In this document: piece by piece, positions 33,196 through 44,829 of the stretch | Position numbering within the stretch: the stretch's first letter is position 1 | Layout: each line of letters starts with the position of its first letter | NCBI GenBank assembly: GCA_030272155.1 | Contig: CP126197.1 | Span: 3,650,001-3,714,000, forward strand | From: Tetradesmus obliquus | Lineage: Eukaryota; Chlorophyta; Chlorophyceae; Sphaeropleales; Scenedesmaceae | DNA length: 64,000 nucleotides | Direction of reading: 5' to 3' | Position numbers and translations under genes: made by a program | The notes under the pieces: model-generated | Seen by the model: the letters and a program-made list of their open reading frames with translations, nothing else | The model's database searches: none | Told to the model about the DNA's origin: nothing

Positions 33196-34408
33196 GTGAG
33201 TGCAGGTAGGTGGTTTGCAGACTGTTGTGAGCAGCACATGTGCTTGACGCCAAAAACTCTGGTGCCCTCCATGATGTGTGCTTGCAGCATTCTGTCCATC
33301 ATGCAACAGGCTTGTGCTCGTCTTGGCGTTTGTGCGCTGCCAGCCATCATGTCCCACACAGCACTGTCTAAAACTGTCATAATACAGCACTTCAGGCATG
33401 CCAGCATACCAGTACGCTCTCAAGTGACTACTACCAGCCCAGTATCTGCATGTGAAGACCCATCAAATGCGTTTAAGCAGTTGTGCTGCCATGATGTAGC
33501 ACTTCTTAGAAGGTGCCTATGCTGTGCTTGCTGGATGACAGGACGCTGTCGGCATGGCAGTACTCAGCAGTAGCTGCAGCAGCCTGGACAGTGGCCAGCC
33601 AGCTACACAGGACTGCGTAGTGTTCAGACCCGCCCACAATCTGATTTTATGCGTGTTTTAGACATCTTTGGCACTTAATATTTAGCAGATCGGAGTGCCA
33701 GCCGCAGTTTGCTTGTTCGCGCAGTTTCGGCTTCTGCTCGCTGAAGTGGCCTCATGTTAAGTATTCACCTGCTTGAACAACAGCATTAGCTTGGTTTCAA
33801 CGCCATTCTGTGCTGCTCGAACTGCATCGCTTCTGTGACGTGGCAGACGCAAGCCCGTCACACTAGCTCCTCCCAAGCTGCAAGGGTATATAGGGCACTT
33901 GCACACGGATTCCTGTCACGACTGTACTTGAACAGGATCTGTTCTACAGTTCGTACACCTGTCTGTGTTTCTCAAACCAGACAAGTTCCTCACGTCCGAG
34001 GAGGATTCAAAGTCCTGCTGCCTGAGCACGAAGCCTTGCCAGCAGTGTCCAGGGCGCTGCCCAGGACGCGCTGCGCTTGATGAATGTTCCTGTGCAATCA
34101 TTCCAGCACAGGATGGCAGCAGGACATTCTGAAGACGTGCTTTTGCCTGTTTTGGATGCTCAACAAATGCAGAACAGGTGCACAGCTACCCCAGCCCCTC
34201 AACCTCTGCAAATCACCAGCTCCTTCTTGCTTGGAAACCGCCGCCGCTGTTGCTCCGCTGCTGGTTGATGCTGCAACAGCTGGGTGCCCTTGCAGCTGCC
34301 TTAGCTTTTGCTCACAGCTGCACTCCGCCCTTTGACTTGCCAGCAAACCCCCAACCAAACATAGCTTGTCACAACAGGCATCTTCTTGTCGCCGGTGCTA
34401 CAGTATCA
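33196..34408. other. No confident gene
   Basis: Short open frames on the plus strand (for example 33280-33573 and 34084-34335) have no clear family resemblance. The last few hundred bases should include the 3' UTR of the minus-strand DUF3181 gene. Confidence 0.35.
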
Positions 34409-35192
34409 TCACGCGTTGCGTGCGTAGTCATCAAGGATCTTGACCAGGTCTGAGACACACATGGAGGGCATCACCTCAAACAGCGACACCTGCACAACGC
34501 AGCAGCAGCAGCAGCAGCAGCAGCAGGCAGCAGCAGCCCTTCAATGCTCCAGCAGACAGTGCCTGGTTCACGCGCCGGCGGCTGCCCGTTGTGTGTGCAG
34601 GACAGCCGCCGGCAGCACGACGTTCCCTATGCTTGCTGGCAAGGGGTGAAGCACTCCATCATCCCTGCTGCTGCTGCTGCTGCTGATCCTTATGCTGGTG
34701 TTTCATATCCAGCAAGCCTGCCATGGCAGAAAAGGGCGTTTCAGACAGCTGATGGTGCACTGACGCCGCACCCACCCGCGTCTTGCCAGCGCCCAGCTCC
34801 ACGGGAATCTTCTTGAGCACCGCTGCCACGTCAGACTCCAGCAGGCCTCGCCGGCTGCCCGCCACCTACAGCAATTACGCAATAATCATCTTGTACACGT
34901 CTACAGCATTGCGCAGCAGCATCAGCCTACCTCAGCCCAAGCTACCCTGCTACACTATCGTGCAATGCGCGTGCAATGCGCGTGCAATCCGCATGCACTC
35001 GGCTCGCAACCATTGCCACACAAGACAGCACACAAAAACAGAGTATTTAACAGCTGGCATCATGCTGCGCGGCAGCGCACCTCGGGCCCTAGCTTGGTGG
35101 CCAGCGCCTGGCTCATCTTAAGGCCGGGCACCGCACTCATGTCGCGCAGGAAGAGGTGCCAGCCCGCGATGTCCACGTACACGTCGCGCCCT

Positions 35193-35250
<58 letters not shown>

Positions 35251-35391
35251 CAGCAGCAGCAGCAGCAGCAGCAGCGTTTGAGGCGCAATAAACACGCTAC
35301 ACGTTACATGTACCAATGTCAGCTCTCTGTCAACACCTTACACGCTGGTCACCCAACAGCTGTGGAGCATGCGTTAACGCAGCTGTGTGCA

Positions 35392-35427
<36 letters not shown>

Positions 35428-35650
35428 GCTGCTGCTGAGCAGCTCACCTATCTGGTAGGCCAGCTCCTCGTAGGGGCTCTTGGCCTTGCTGCCCTCACTG
35501 GCCACAAGCTTGGCCAGGTCCAGCCAGCCCTCAACAACTACAGCAGCAGTTGGGAAAAGCAGGCAGCAGCAGCAGTTGCGTTTGTAAGACAGCAGCTGCT
35601 GGGGTGATGCCAGTAGCTTGGCCAGGTCCAGCCAGCCCTCAACAACTGAC

Positions 35651-35691
<41 letters not shown>

Positions 35692-35985
35692 TGTTTTTAC
35701 AACACAACCTGTGAGACAGCAGCTGCTAGTGTGACGCCACCAGCCCTGCCAGGTCCAGCCTGCCCTCAACGGCTGCCGCAGCATACAAGCATGTTGGGGC
35801 AAGGTGACAGCGACGCGGCAGCATGTGCAGCAGCTGCAGCGGCAGCAGGAGTGTTTGTCATGATGAGGCAGCAGCTGCTGCTGCGCGCGAAACCATTGGA
35901 GCTGAGTTGGGAAACAAGTCGGTGCAGCAGCTGTGCTGTACAACTGCTTATGTTGACGGCACAAACTCATCAAGAGGGAAGACAT
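34409..35985 (-). CDS. DUF3181 family protein, probably plastid (5' exon uncertain)
   Basis: Four exons are secure: 35448-35537, 35081-35190, 34776-34865 and 34409-34489. They read VVEGWLDLAKLVASEG, SPYEELAYQIGRDVYVDIAG, WHLFLRDMSAVPGLKMSQAL, ATKLGPE, SDVAAVLKKIPVELGAGKTR, VSLFEVMPSMCVSDLVKILD, DYARNA. This follows the DUF3181 pattern of cyanobacteria and plastids (…AxEIGxxVYIDVAKWHLYLxD… then IPVKLGGGKRExPLxDLxPMQ…LIDILEDF). The family's molecular role is not established. The first exon should begin near 35985 (MSSLLMSLCRQHKQLYSTAA, transit-peptide-like), but its donor was not resolved: exon 35448-35537 needs a phase-1 partner. The acceptor edge of that exon is repeated at about 35608-35650 and 35735-35780. 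The gene is divergent from the dihydrouridine synthase gene. Confidence 0.75.
35505..35780 (-). repeat. Three copies of an acceptor edge in the DUF3181 gene
   Basis: The start of the exon at 35448-35537 (VVEGWLDLAKL) is repeated upstream at about 35608-35650 and 35735-35780. A CTTGGCCAGGTCCAGCCAGC core is shared by the first two; the third is diverged. A pure (CAG)n tract lies between copies two and three. Confidence 0.85.
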
Positions 35986-36745
35986 GCTGCTGCATGTCCT
36001 TTGGATCAATGTCTGTCAGCACCGCTGATGGTGCAAGCTGCATGCCATCAACTGCTGAGCTGTCACTGCTGCTGCCATATGCTGATCGTGCCAAGCGAGC
36101 TCTCACCATCTTTTCCAAGTCCCCTAGCTGCTACACATCGTCGTTGCTGCAGTGCTGGGCTCCTGAGCGGGCAAATTGCCCTGGCACCTGCACCTGCCAA
36201 CCACCAGTAGTGATCAGCACTAGTGAGCCGACGGTGTCCCACTGCGCCTGGAGCTTGAAGGAATTACTTACTAGCGGTGCTACGTGTTGTGTTCAAACGG
36301 CATGTTCTGCTTGCAAGCATTGTGTGTGGTCTCCGACACCGGATCCTACGAAACAGTAGTGCAAGCCTAAGCAGTACTTGAAAGAAATGAATATGAACAA
36401 CCGATAAGGTGAATAACCATCAAGCGTCACGAATGCGCACGACAGCGAGGTGCTGTTGTTCCCCAGACACACCTTGTGGTTCACCACACCAGCTGTGTCG
36501 TGCTGTGTGCGACATAAATACGCTCATGGCATGATGTGAGGGATGATTGCTTGGATTATGGAACTGCTACAGCAGGACGAGCACGAACATGCTGCTACAG
36601 CTGTTGCTGCCACCTTACTGCTGCTTCAAAGCATTAGCCATCCCACACCACATGCAAAGTTTCCCGTTTATTTTGTCAAGCACGTCACATCGAGTTTGAT
36701 TCTGCGATGCGTGCGAGCTGGCTTGACTTAGCTTAGTCATCAGCC
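35986..36745. promoter_or_regulatory. Divergent 5' region, DUF3181 and dihydrouridine synthase genes
   Basis: The two genes start on opposite strands about 760 bases apart. The only support for a regulatory role is this position. No recognised motif is seen. Confidence 0.3.
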
Positions 36746-37180
36746 ATGGCTGCAGCCACCAGGCTGATTGGTCAGCATCAGGCTGCTTGCACAAAGCAGC
36801 AGCAGCAGCCACAGCAGCTGCTGCTGCTGCCATGCCATCACAAGCAGCCACCTGCAGGATACCTAGTGTCACAGCAGAACACGCATGTAGCGCCTGCTGC
36901 TGCTGGAGAGGTGCAGCCTCTCAGGCTGGGACGCACTTTGGAGCTGCAGGTGAACAGCCAGCAGGCCAGCATGCTGCAGCAGCCGACGACGCTACTGCTT
37001 GAACTGCTCTTAGTTTGTTTTGTGCAGAATCTATTTGGGTGCTCTTTTCAGCTGTGGATGTGAACCACGACAGCAGCATCACAGCACAGCAACCACACCA
37101 ACCCCTTCTTCTGCAGGCATGCGCAAGGGCCTGGATGTACCGACACGTGTAGTGTGCAGCAGTGCGCCAGCATCGTTGCC

Positions 37181-37241
<61 letters not shown>

Positions 37242-40035
37242 CGTCAGCAGCAGCAGCAGCAGGACCAGTCCACTAGCCATAACTGTGTCATGTCCTGGAC
37301 TGCGTATGCGTGCTCTGCAGGTGCCGCTGATTGCTGCGCCTATGGCAGGCATCACAGCTGCTCCCCTGCGCCTCATGTACACCCAGGTGCGGAAGAGTGA
37401 CAGCTGTCCCAACAGCAGCAGCAACAGCAGCAGCAGCAGCAGCAGGGGAGGCAGCACTGCGGCAGGGACAGCTGGTGGCGCAGCGCACAGCTACATCTAG
37501 TGACTGCTCTGGACACATGTACAGCACACCTTGATGCAGGGCACGCGGTCAACGTGCAGCGCAGCTGCAGATGCATCCGCTTTCTTGTGCACTGCAACCA
37601 CATCACAGCACACCTCAGCATCATGTTTTTATTATCATGTACGTTTCATGAAAGTTTGCAATTGACCCTGTGCAGGCTGGCGCGTCCATGGCTGTGAGTG
37701 AGATGGTGATTGCAGCCACGCTGCAGGCCGGCAACGCCGCCAGCAGGCACCTGGCCAGCTGGCACCCGCAGGAGGGCATCCGCAGTGTGCAGCTGTACGG
37801 GGTTCGGCCGCAGACGCTGGACTGGGCCGTGAAGTGAGCGCGTGCAGCGCTTTGGGTGGGGGGCATCATGTCTGTACTTGCTTTATTATGATCTACAGCG
37901 TGCGCAGTGTGCAGCTGTACGGGGTTCGGCCGCAGACGCTGGACTGGGCTGTCAAGTAAGCTGTAGCGGCAACTGCTGCATATCCATGGTGGTACTCGCA
38001 TGGTTTCAGGCCTGTGAAAGGTTGTAGCAGAGTTGCTGGACAACGTGTGTTCAGCAATGCATATGAACCAACCTACGTGGTCCACCCAACAAGATCAGCT
38101 TGCCCTCGCGCAGCTTACAGCAGCAGCTTGGGGTAAGGATAGGGAGCGAAGCATTCGCCTGGGAGCGAAGAGGATCAGCCTGGAAGGTGCACAGCAACCA
38201 CCACATCCACTGTTGTATCTGGCTTGCCCACGCGCAGGCATCTGGTGCAGACGTTCGGCGTGCACCATATCGACCAGATGCTGGTCCTAGCAGCAGCAGT
38301 AACATAATATACCACAGCCTTTATGTGCCACATCAGTTCATTGAACCTACATTTAACCTTGAATATCTCGCTGGTGCACACGCAGGCACCTTGTCCAAGA
38401 GTGTGGTGTGCACCATATAGACCTCAACTTCGGCTGCCCCGTGCGCAAAGTAACAGCAAAAGGCGGCGGCAGTGCGCTGCCGCTGCGCCCCAGGCTGTTC
38501 CGGCGGCTGGTGGCTGCTGCTGCTGCTGCCGCGGGGCCTGAGGTGCCAGTCACAGTGAAGCTGAGGATGGGGCTGGGGCCGGAGCTGATGACATTCCTGC
38601 AGGTGGGGCTTGGACACTACTTCATCTGTGTTATGATGTGTTTGTGGCCCTGTCAGCATGTGCAGGCTAAGTGTGACTCTTTGAAGCGACTGTTTGAACT
38701 GTCCAGTTGCTGAACCTGGCTATCGGAACAGCAGCTGCTGCCTGTCTCAAGTCCTTGGCATCTGCATGTGGAAGGTGCAAGTCACAGTGAAGCTGAGGGT
38801 GGGCTGATTACATTTCTGCAGGTGAGAGTTAAGCATGCACCTTATGATGTTGATTATGTGTTTGAGCGCCAGTGTCCTCGCGGCATGTGCGGGGCAGACG
38901 GTTTGCAGCTACACGGCTGCCGCAGCGTAGCATGCCAGAAGGCCAGGTGCTGGCTGTGGGAACAGCAGCTGCTGCCTGTTACAGCTCCTTGGTGCCTGCA
39001 TGTGCTGCTGCACATACCGCGGCACAGCAAACACAGCGTGCAGGGCATGCTTCCAGCTGACGCCTGTTGCTGCCAGCTGCACCCCACATGCAGGCGGGCG
39101 TTGCTGCAGCTGATGCAGGGGCAGCAGGCCTTGTACTGCATGCCCGTACTGCTGATCAGCAGTACAGTCCCCCAGCCCACTGGGAGGCAGTACAGCAGCT
39201 GGTGCAAGCGGTGCCTGGGCTTCCCGTAATTGGCAATGGCGACGTGTTCGAAGCAGCGGATGCTGTGCAGCTGATGCGGCAGACAGGCTGCCATGGTGAG
39301 GGGATGTACAATTGCCGTCCACCATAATTGGGTTCGCTCAACTGTGGCGTGGTGACGAGCCAGAAGGATTCTGTCCTCTCCCTGGTGACAAAACAACATG
39401 TACAAGCAGTTGAGTAACACAGCATGCCTATGAGTAACACAGCATGCCTACAGTCACATCAGGCAGGGCAGTTCCGGCCCTTCCGCAAGTGCAACTGTAG
39501 CCATGCTTGCAACAACCCGCCCACAGTTCATCCTCCTGCCAACTAACTGCCGCCAAACTGTTGACAATCTGCTGTGCTCAAACCCGTGCGTGCAGGTGTC
39601 ATGATAGGACGCGCTGCGCTGGGCCGTCCATGGCTGTTTGAGGAGGCAGCTGCCATGCTGGCTGGCCAGTGGCCGGACCGGCCGCCGCCGAACCTTGGGC
39701 ACGTGCTGCGCCTGGCGCTGCAGCATGTCACTGCATGGGCGGATTGGGAGCAAGATGAGCTGTGAGTGGCGCTGGAACCTCGCATTCATAGCTCTTGCTG
39801 GTGTGGTGATGTGTGGTCATAGTGTATATGTAAGTGTCTGTATGAGCTGTGCTCTGCAGTCGTGCATGTACAGCGATGCTGCGGTGGTGGTGGTGGTGGC
39901 GCGGCTGTGGTGGCTGCCTGTTGGTGCGTGGCTTGCTGCGCATGCTTGGCTTGTGGTCACCACGCCTGATTGAGCTGTTTCGGGAACGCCACCACCCTGC
40001 CAGGTTGCTTCATTGCAGTAGTGGCTAACTTGCTG

Positions 40036-40077
<42 letters not shown>

Positions 40078-40429
40078 GCTTTACATCCAACTCAACACCG
40101 CCAGCGGTGCTGTGCTGAAGATGCGCAAGCTCATCCCCTGCTACCTGGCAGGCTTCTCCTCGGCCCGGCAGCTGCAGCGCCGCCTCTTTGCCGCAACATC
40201 CCTGGCCGACTGGCACGCAGCAGCAGCAGACCCAGAAGCCTGCGGCTTTGACCCCTCTGAGCCCTACCCTGTGCAGGCGCTGCGTGTAGCGAGGCTGAAA
40301 GGGGCAGGGTTAGTGCGTGGTGGTGCTGCACAGAAAGTTGTGCTGCCGCCTGGATGGCTGGAGGAGGGCAGTGATGAGGATGATGACAGTTTGCTGGAGT
40401 GCCTTGACGAGGCTTCGTGCGAGGGGTGA
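36746..40429 (+). CDS. DUS: tRNA-dihydrouridine synthase (DUS family, FMN enzyme)
   Basis: Seven exons join in phase: 36746-36949, about 37171-37386, 37676-37833, 38386-38602, 39094-39295, 39596-39761 and 40105-40429, giving about 495 residues. Landmarks: LQVPLIAAPMAGITAAPLRL (FMN-binding start of the barrel), GASMAVSEMVIAA, IRSVQLYGVRPQTLDWAVK, HHIDLNFGCPVRKVTAKGGG (active-site Cys about residue 210), VPVTVKLRMGLGPE, GLVLHARTADQQYSPPAHWE, LPVIGNGDVFEAADAVQLMR, GVMIGRAALGRPWLFEE, KMRKLIPCYLAGFSSARQLQ. This is the DUS order. The enzyme reduces uridine in tRNA D-loops; the position modified and the compartment cannot be told. The exon 2 start is approximate because it lies in a Ser/Gln (CAG)n tract. 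The stop (40427-40429) overlaps a weak donor (GAGGG|GTGAAG); a 313-base open exon from 40861 would join in phase and extend the protein by about 103 residues. Confidence 0.88.
37770..38825 (+). repeat. Copies of edges of DUS exons 3 and 4
   Basis: The exon 3 donor edge (SVQLYGVRPQTLDWAVK) at 37777-37835 recurs at 37898-37960. The exon 4 acceptor edge (HLVQxxGVHHID) at 38381-38425 is preceded by a copy at 38234-38282. The exon 4 donor edge (VTVKLRMGL…TFLQ) at 38548-38605 recurs at about 38778-38823 with a deletion. Confidence 0.85.
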
Positions 40430-40790
40430 AGAAATAGCCAATGTTGCAGTACTTGCTGCAGAGTGGTTGCATTTGGGGAGTGTTAGAGCACTGCAGCAGA
40501 GTGTACAACAGAGCTTCTTGGCGTTTTGCACAGCGAGGCGGAAGGGAGTTGGGCAGGTTTGCGGTGGTGCAGCGCAGAAAGTGGTGCTTCCTCCGGGGTG
40601 GCTTGAGGAAGGCAGCGAGGAGGAGAATGACAGTGTACCGTTATTCCGCATGACAAGTGTGCTGGAGTTCCTGGATGAGGCTTCGTGCGAGGGGTGAATG
40701 GATGGTTGGTGTCCCAGCTTGCTGCAGATTGTATGTACGAAAGTGTGTTAAATTGTCTGGACGATGCTTCATGTGAAAGGTGATCTGGTT
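40285..40790 (+). repeat. Three copies of the DUS C-terminal coding end
   Basis: The end GGAAQKVVLPPGWLEEGSDE…ECLDEASCEG with its stop, at 40315-40429, is repeated at 40559-40697 (GGAAQKVVLPPGWLEEGSEE…EFLDEASCEG) and, reduced to CLDDASCER, at about 40752-40785. A word CACTGCAGCAGAGTG recurs at 40489 and 40850. Confidence 0.88.
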
Positions 40791-40860
40791 AGACAACAGT
40801 TGCAGCATGCAAACCATGATGGTTTTGCAGAGGTTGAGTGATGCCAGCGCACTGCAGCAG

Positions 40861-41173
40861 AGTGCAGATCATCCTTCATTACTCCATGCAGCCGGCTGCG
40901 CACGCGCCGCCGGGTGGCTACGGCATGCCTGCAGCATTCTCTGTGCGGGTAGCGGGCGGCGGGCGTTGCAGCGTGTCTGCTGTGCCTGTGGCGTTGTTTG
41001 ACGGCACGGCTGAGTTCTATGTGCATGTGGAGCATGCTGGCAATGGTGATGCGTGGCTGGAGGTGTGGGGCAGGGCGCTTGGGGACATGGATGCGGCAGC
41101 AGCTGCAGCGCTGTTTGAGCCCAGTGGCTGGACCAGGAATGTGGTCAAGTACATCAACATGCTGGACAGGTAG
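40861..41173 (+). CDS. Open terminal-exon candidate, perhaps the alternative end of the DUS gene
   Basis: The frame reads VQIILHYSMQPAAHAPPGGY, GMPAAFSVRVAGGGRCSVSA, VPVALFDGTAEFYVHVEHAG, NGDAWLEVWGRALGDMDAAA, AAALFEPSGWTRNVVKYINM, LDR and stop. Its composition looks coding. It has an acceptor (GCAGCAG|A) in phase 2. That phase matches a possible donor at the DUS stop (exon end 40425) and the equivalent positions in the two tail copies. Alternatives are a separate small gene (Met at 40838 in frame) or a non-coding open frame. I recognise no family. Confidence 0.4.
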
Positions 41174-44100
41174 AAATGATATCACACCTCTTGATGCATG
41201 CGGTGACTTTGGCATTTTCTCGCTAGCACTTTCATTGGTGTTGACGTTACTGACAATCTACTGTGTGTATCAGTTGTTACCAGTTAAACTTACCGTAACA
41301 TTCATCTCATAGTTGGTGTGGTCTGTGTTGTGAATATACCTGTACTCGACTGGATCCGGTAGAGCTCCAGCCAATACGATTCAAATGTTTCACAAATGAG
41401 CATCTCATTTGGCAAATTAAGCTAGGCGTGTCTACAGACAACACTCACCTCAACGTTGAGTGTGCTGTACAGCAAACGCCGTGAAAGAGACTGGGAGTCG
41501 CACATAGAGATCTCATGGGGTCTGTCTATATATCTGAATCAGGATGCCGCGGTTCCGCCAGCGGGATGGCTGCCGATGCTGCCGTGACTGTGCTGTTGCT
41601 CGCGGGCTTGAGCATTTTCCCGCCAATGCACTGGGCAGTATGCCCGCGCTCAGAGCTTACTCCGCAGACACCATTGTTGCATTATCGGCTGTCACAGCTA
41701 CGCCGACCAAGTGTCAAGCTGCAGGATACGCTGACGTGGCAGCAGTGACTGCGTCGCAGGTGGTGCTGGCCTGACAGTTGGGGTACATCAGTGCCTCCTG
41801 CAGAGCTATGTTCCCGTGGTAGTAAGGCATGCATTTTTTGCTTTGTTTCCTGAGGTGGTGTTGGACAGGCACTTGCAGCTGCAGCCGCCCTGCTGCCAGT
41901 GATGCCGCAAAGTGTGCTTCCTGCAACCTTTTGCACATGGAGGCCCTGTGGCTCTCTGGCGGCCTGCAAGCCCTGCAGGTAGCAGAGGCTGTCGCCCAGA
42001 GCATCTACGCGCGTAGCATTTTAGGGATTTGTTGTGCTGCGTTCTGTTAAGGTCATGCATACGTAATTACAGGGGGGGTTTACGAGGTTTACACAGTCCA
42101 GGCTCTCGTTAAAACTTGTGTAAGCCAAGCAAGCGTACTAGCACCGACGTATGTGGCCCTGCACTCACGACAAGCCCGCTCACAGCCGAGTTCACGCCAG
42201 AGAGCAAGGCAGTGTCAAATCTCTGCTTATACAATATTCTTTAGCTTAATAATAGTTGTAAAGGCACGGATCGGGCTTCATGGCTTCATGGCAGCTTGGA
42301 GGTGTCATGTTGCTGTACACGGTTGCAACGCCGCGTACGTGCACAAACATGTCTTACCAATACTATATATTGCGTTGCGATGATGATATACACTTGTTTG
42401 CGTTTGCTGGTGTTGCCAGCGGGACTAGCCCACAGTGACTCGCTGCATTTGTCCAACCTGGCCATATAGCCCCATTTAGATGTTCAAAGTTGCTTAAGAA
42501 TTTGTTTTGAAACGTTGCGATTGGAAGGTGTACAGGCCGAACATGTCACTACCACCGAGCCCCTTGCAAACGAGAGGCAGGTCCGCGCCCTACGTCACGA
42601 CAGTATCATTGCAAGCAGTGCGACCAGAAGATAGGTGGTGCCATACACACCACTGGGCCGCATGCCCATTGCCAGGTACTGCTGCACCACCCAGCTGGGC
42701 TTCCACTCAACGTGGCCTGCCAGGCATGAGCAGCAGTCAACCTGCCATCTCAAAACTCGTTATACTCAAAATTCAGCCAGACAGTTGGCCCTAAAAAGCT
42801 GACCAGCCCTAGAGTTACCAAAGTTGGTGGGGACCATGCAGCGGCAGGTCAATCCCACATTATTTGGAGATGCAGGTGGGCCCCAACTGAAAAAGTCAAC
42901 AAAACAGCATATTCAACGTTTGACCATGCATATCTAACAGCAGAATTGTGGAATTTTGGTTTTGACCAGCCCGGCCAGGTCAGGCATGGTAATTGCACAT
43001 GCTGTCAAAAATTTTTCAAATTTCTACTGTGGGGATCCTAAGATCCTAGCACCCCATAGGTCCAACTAGCCAACCCCGGGGTTTAACACACCAGCTGCCC
43101 TAAACCCTAGGGCCCGCTGTACGGGCGTCTTTTGACTTGGTGTTTCCACCCCAGCCCCTGTCCACCCAAACTGGGTGGCAGGTGGGCCCAAACCATACCC
43201 CCCAATAATTACGTATGCATGACCTTAAGCGTGGTGTCGCTGTGTATGGCCGTCTTAGTCCCACAGAAAGGTTGCGTATAAACTATACTAGTAGATGTAG
43301 TGATGAAGCAAAATCTTTGGTTGTATTGATGAAGCGTTACAATCAACGAGGATGATTGGCACCCTCTGTTTCCCATTCCACTACAACAGCCCAGCGACAG
43401 CAAAGCTGCAATGACACCAAGCACGTAGGCTGGGAAGTGCCCGCCTGCAGTGCACTAGTGCTCACTGTACGTCACTCCCAGACCACGCGCACGCTGCTGG
43501 CTGCAGATATAGCCGGATAGCTACCCACAGCTGCCGCTGTCGGCTTTATAGCCAACATCAAGCAGCAGCAATGATGTTCAATTACGCCTGAGAGGCGCCG
43601 AGTGCCGCACTTGAAAATCCCAGGCACAACCTGCGCTTGCCAACCAACAGGGAAAACCAACTCCACCGAAACAGAGTCTGGTCAGCACATACTGCAACAC
43701 CCAGCACTGCACTTGCTAGCAGAAAAAAACTTCAGCAGGACATGCCTGCAATTGCTAACAAGCAGCTGCAGCCACAATCAGCACCGGCGCTGCTCCAACA
43801 TACTCCAGCCGACACGCAACTGAAGACGGAGCAGCTGCAGAGCCACTGGTGCCCTGTTCAAAACCCGGGCAGAGCACAGCCGCTGCCATTGCGTTGGCTG
43901 CATGCAACCCAAAATAGAAATGCAGGCCGAGACAACATGCAGCCATCGCCCCTTCACCCGCCATGCACTGTACAGCCTCCATACCCCCCCCCCCCCCGCA
44001 CACGCCCTGCACGCTTTCCCAGGTAATCGCCACACAAACACAAATGATCAACTCACACAAACACTCAGCTTACACACCAATCAACAGAACACCCTGCCTC

Positions 44101-44829
44101 GCACCAGCGATGCACGGGTGTGGACAGCAGTAGCAGCGCAGAAACACACATCAGAGCCGCCTTTCTGCCAGGCTGAATCACTGCAAACACACACAGATTG
44201 ACTCATGAACCCCCCCACCCCCACGCAAGCTCTGACACGCACACCGCCCCACTAGCACCCAAGAATGCCCAGAGCCTAGCACTAGGGCGGCATTCACAGC
44301 CGCATGCAATAACACACACACACACACCACGCACATAAGCGCACACGATCATGACCACACATGCCAACATGCACAAGTGGTTGTCCCTGCACATTCCACC
44401 TGCCAACGCAGCATGTGCCACGTCAACAGTAACACACCGCAGAATGCTGCAGCGCCGCCAACAGCAGCGCCTGCTGCCAGTGGCACTCCTGCGGCAACCA
44501 CCTTGCCGCAACGCTTGCTTCAGCGCATGATGCAGTCCGCTCAGCATCAGCAGCCATGCCTGATGTGGCCTCAGTTGCTGCTGCTGCTGTTCAGCCACCT
44601 GCCACAGACACAGCCGTGCGCTCAGCCGGCTACTGCTGCTGCACCCTTGCTTGCGGCTGCAAAGAGGCGGGAGCCGGTGCACCTGCTGCGCCGTGTACCT
44701 GCCACCACCAAACAGCACCTGCTGCACATGCCTCCGCTCTGCGGGCGCTGCTCTGCTTTGAGCTCACACCAGGATCAGACAGCAGCTGAAGCGGCTTGAC
44801 AGAGGTTGACAGGAGACGTGCGCAGCGCT
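41174..44829. other. Intergenic region, partly AT-richer, no gene recognised
   Basis: About 41250-43450 is less CAG-rich than the rest of the window. It contains a CCCTAAACCCTA word (43098-43109; two telomere-type units) and GGTGGGCCC words at about 42877 and 43182. A run of 14 C lies at 43984-43997. From 43600 to 44830 there are CA-rich and Gln-type repeats and minus-strand open frames that I could not join to the Myb-PHD gene. No transposase, reverse transcriptase or terminal repeats were recognised. Confidence 0.4.

Noticed and set aside
44203..44727. 174-codon minus-strand open frame as a continuation of the Myb-PHD gene
   Set aside because: The preceding stop (44830-44832) overlaps only a weak GTGAAG donor, and no acceptor gives a convincing in-phase continuation.
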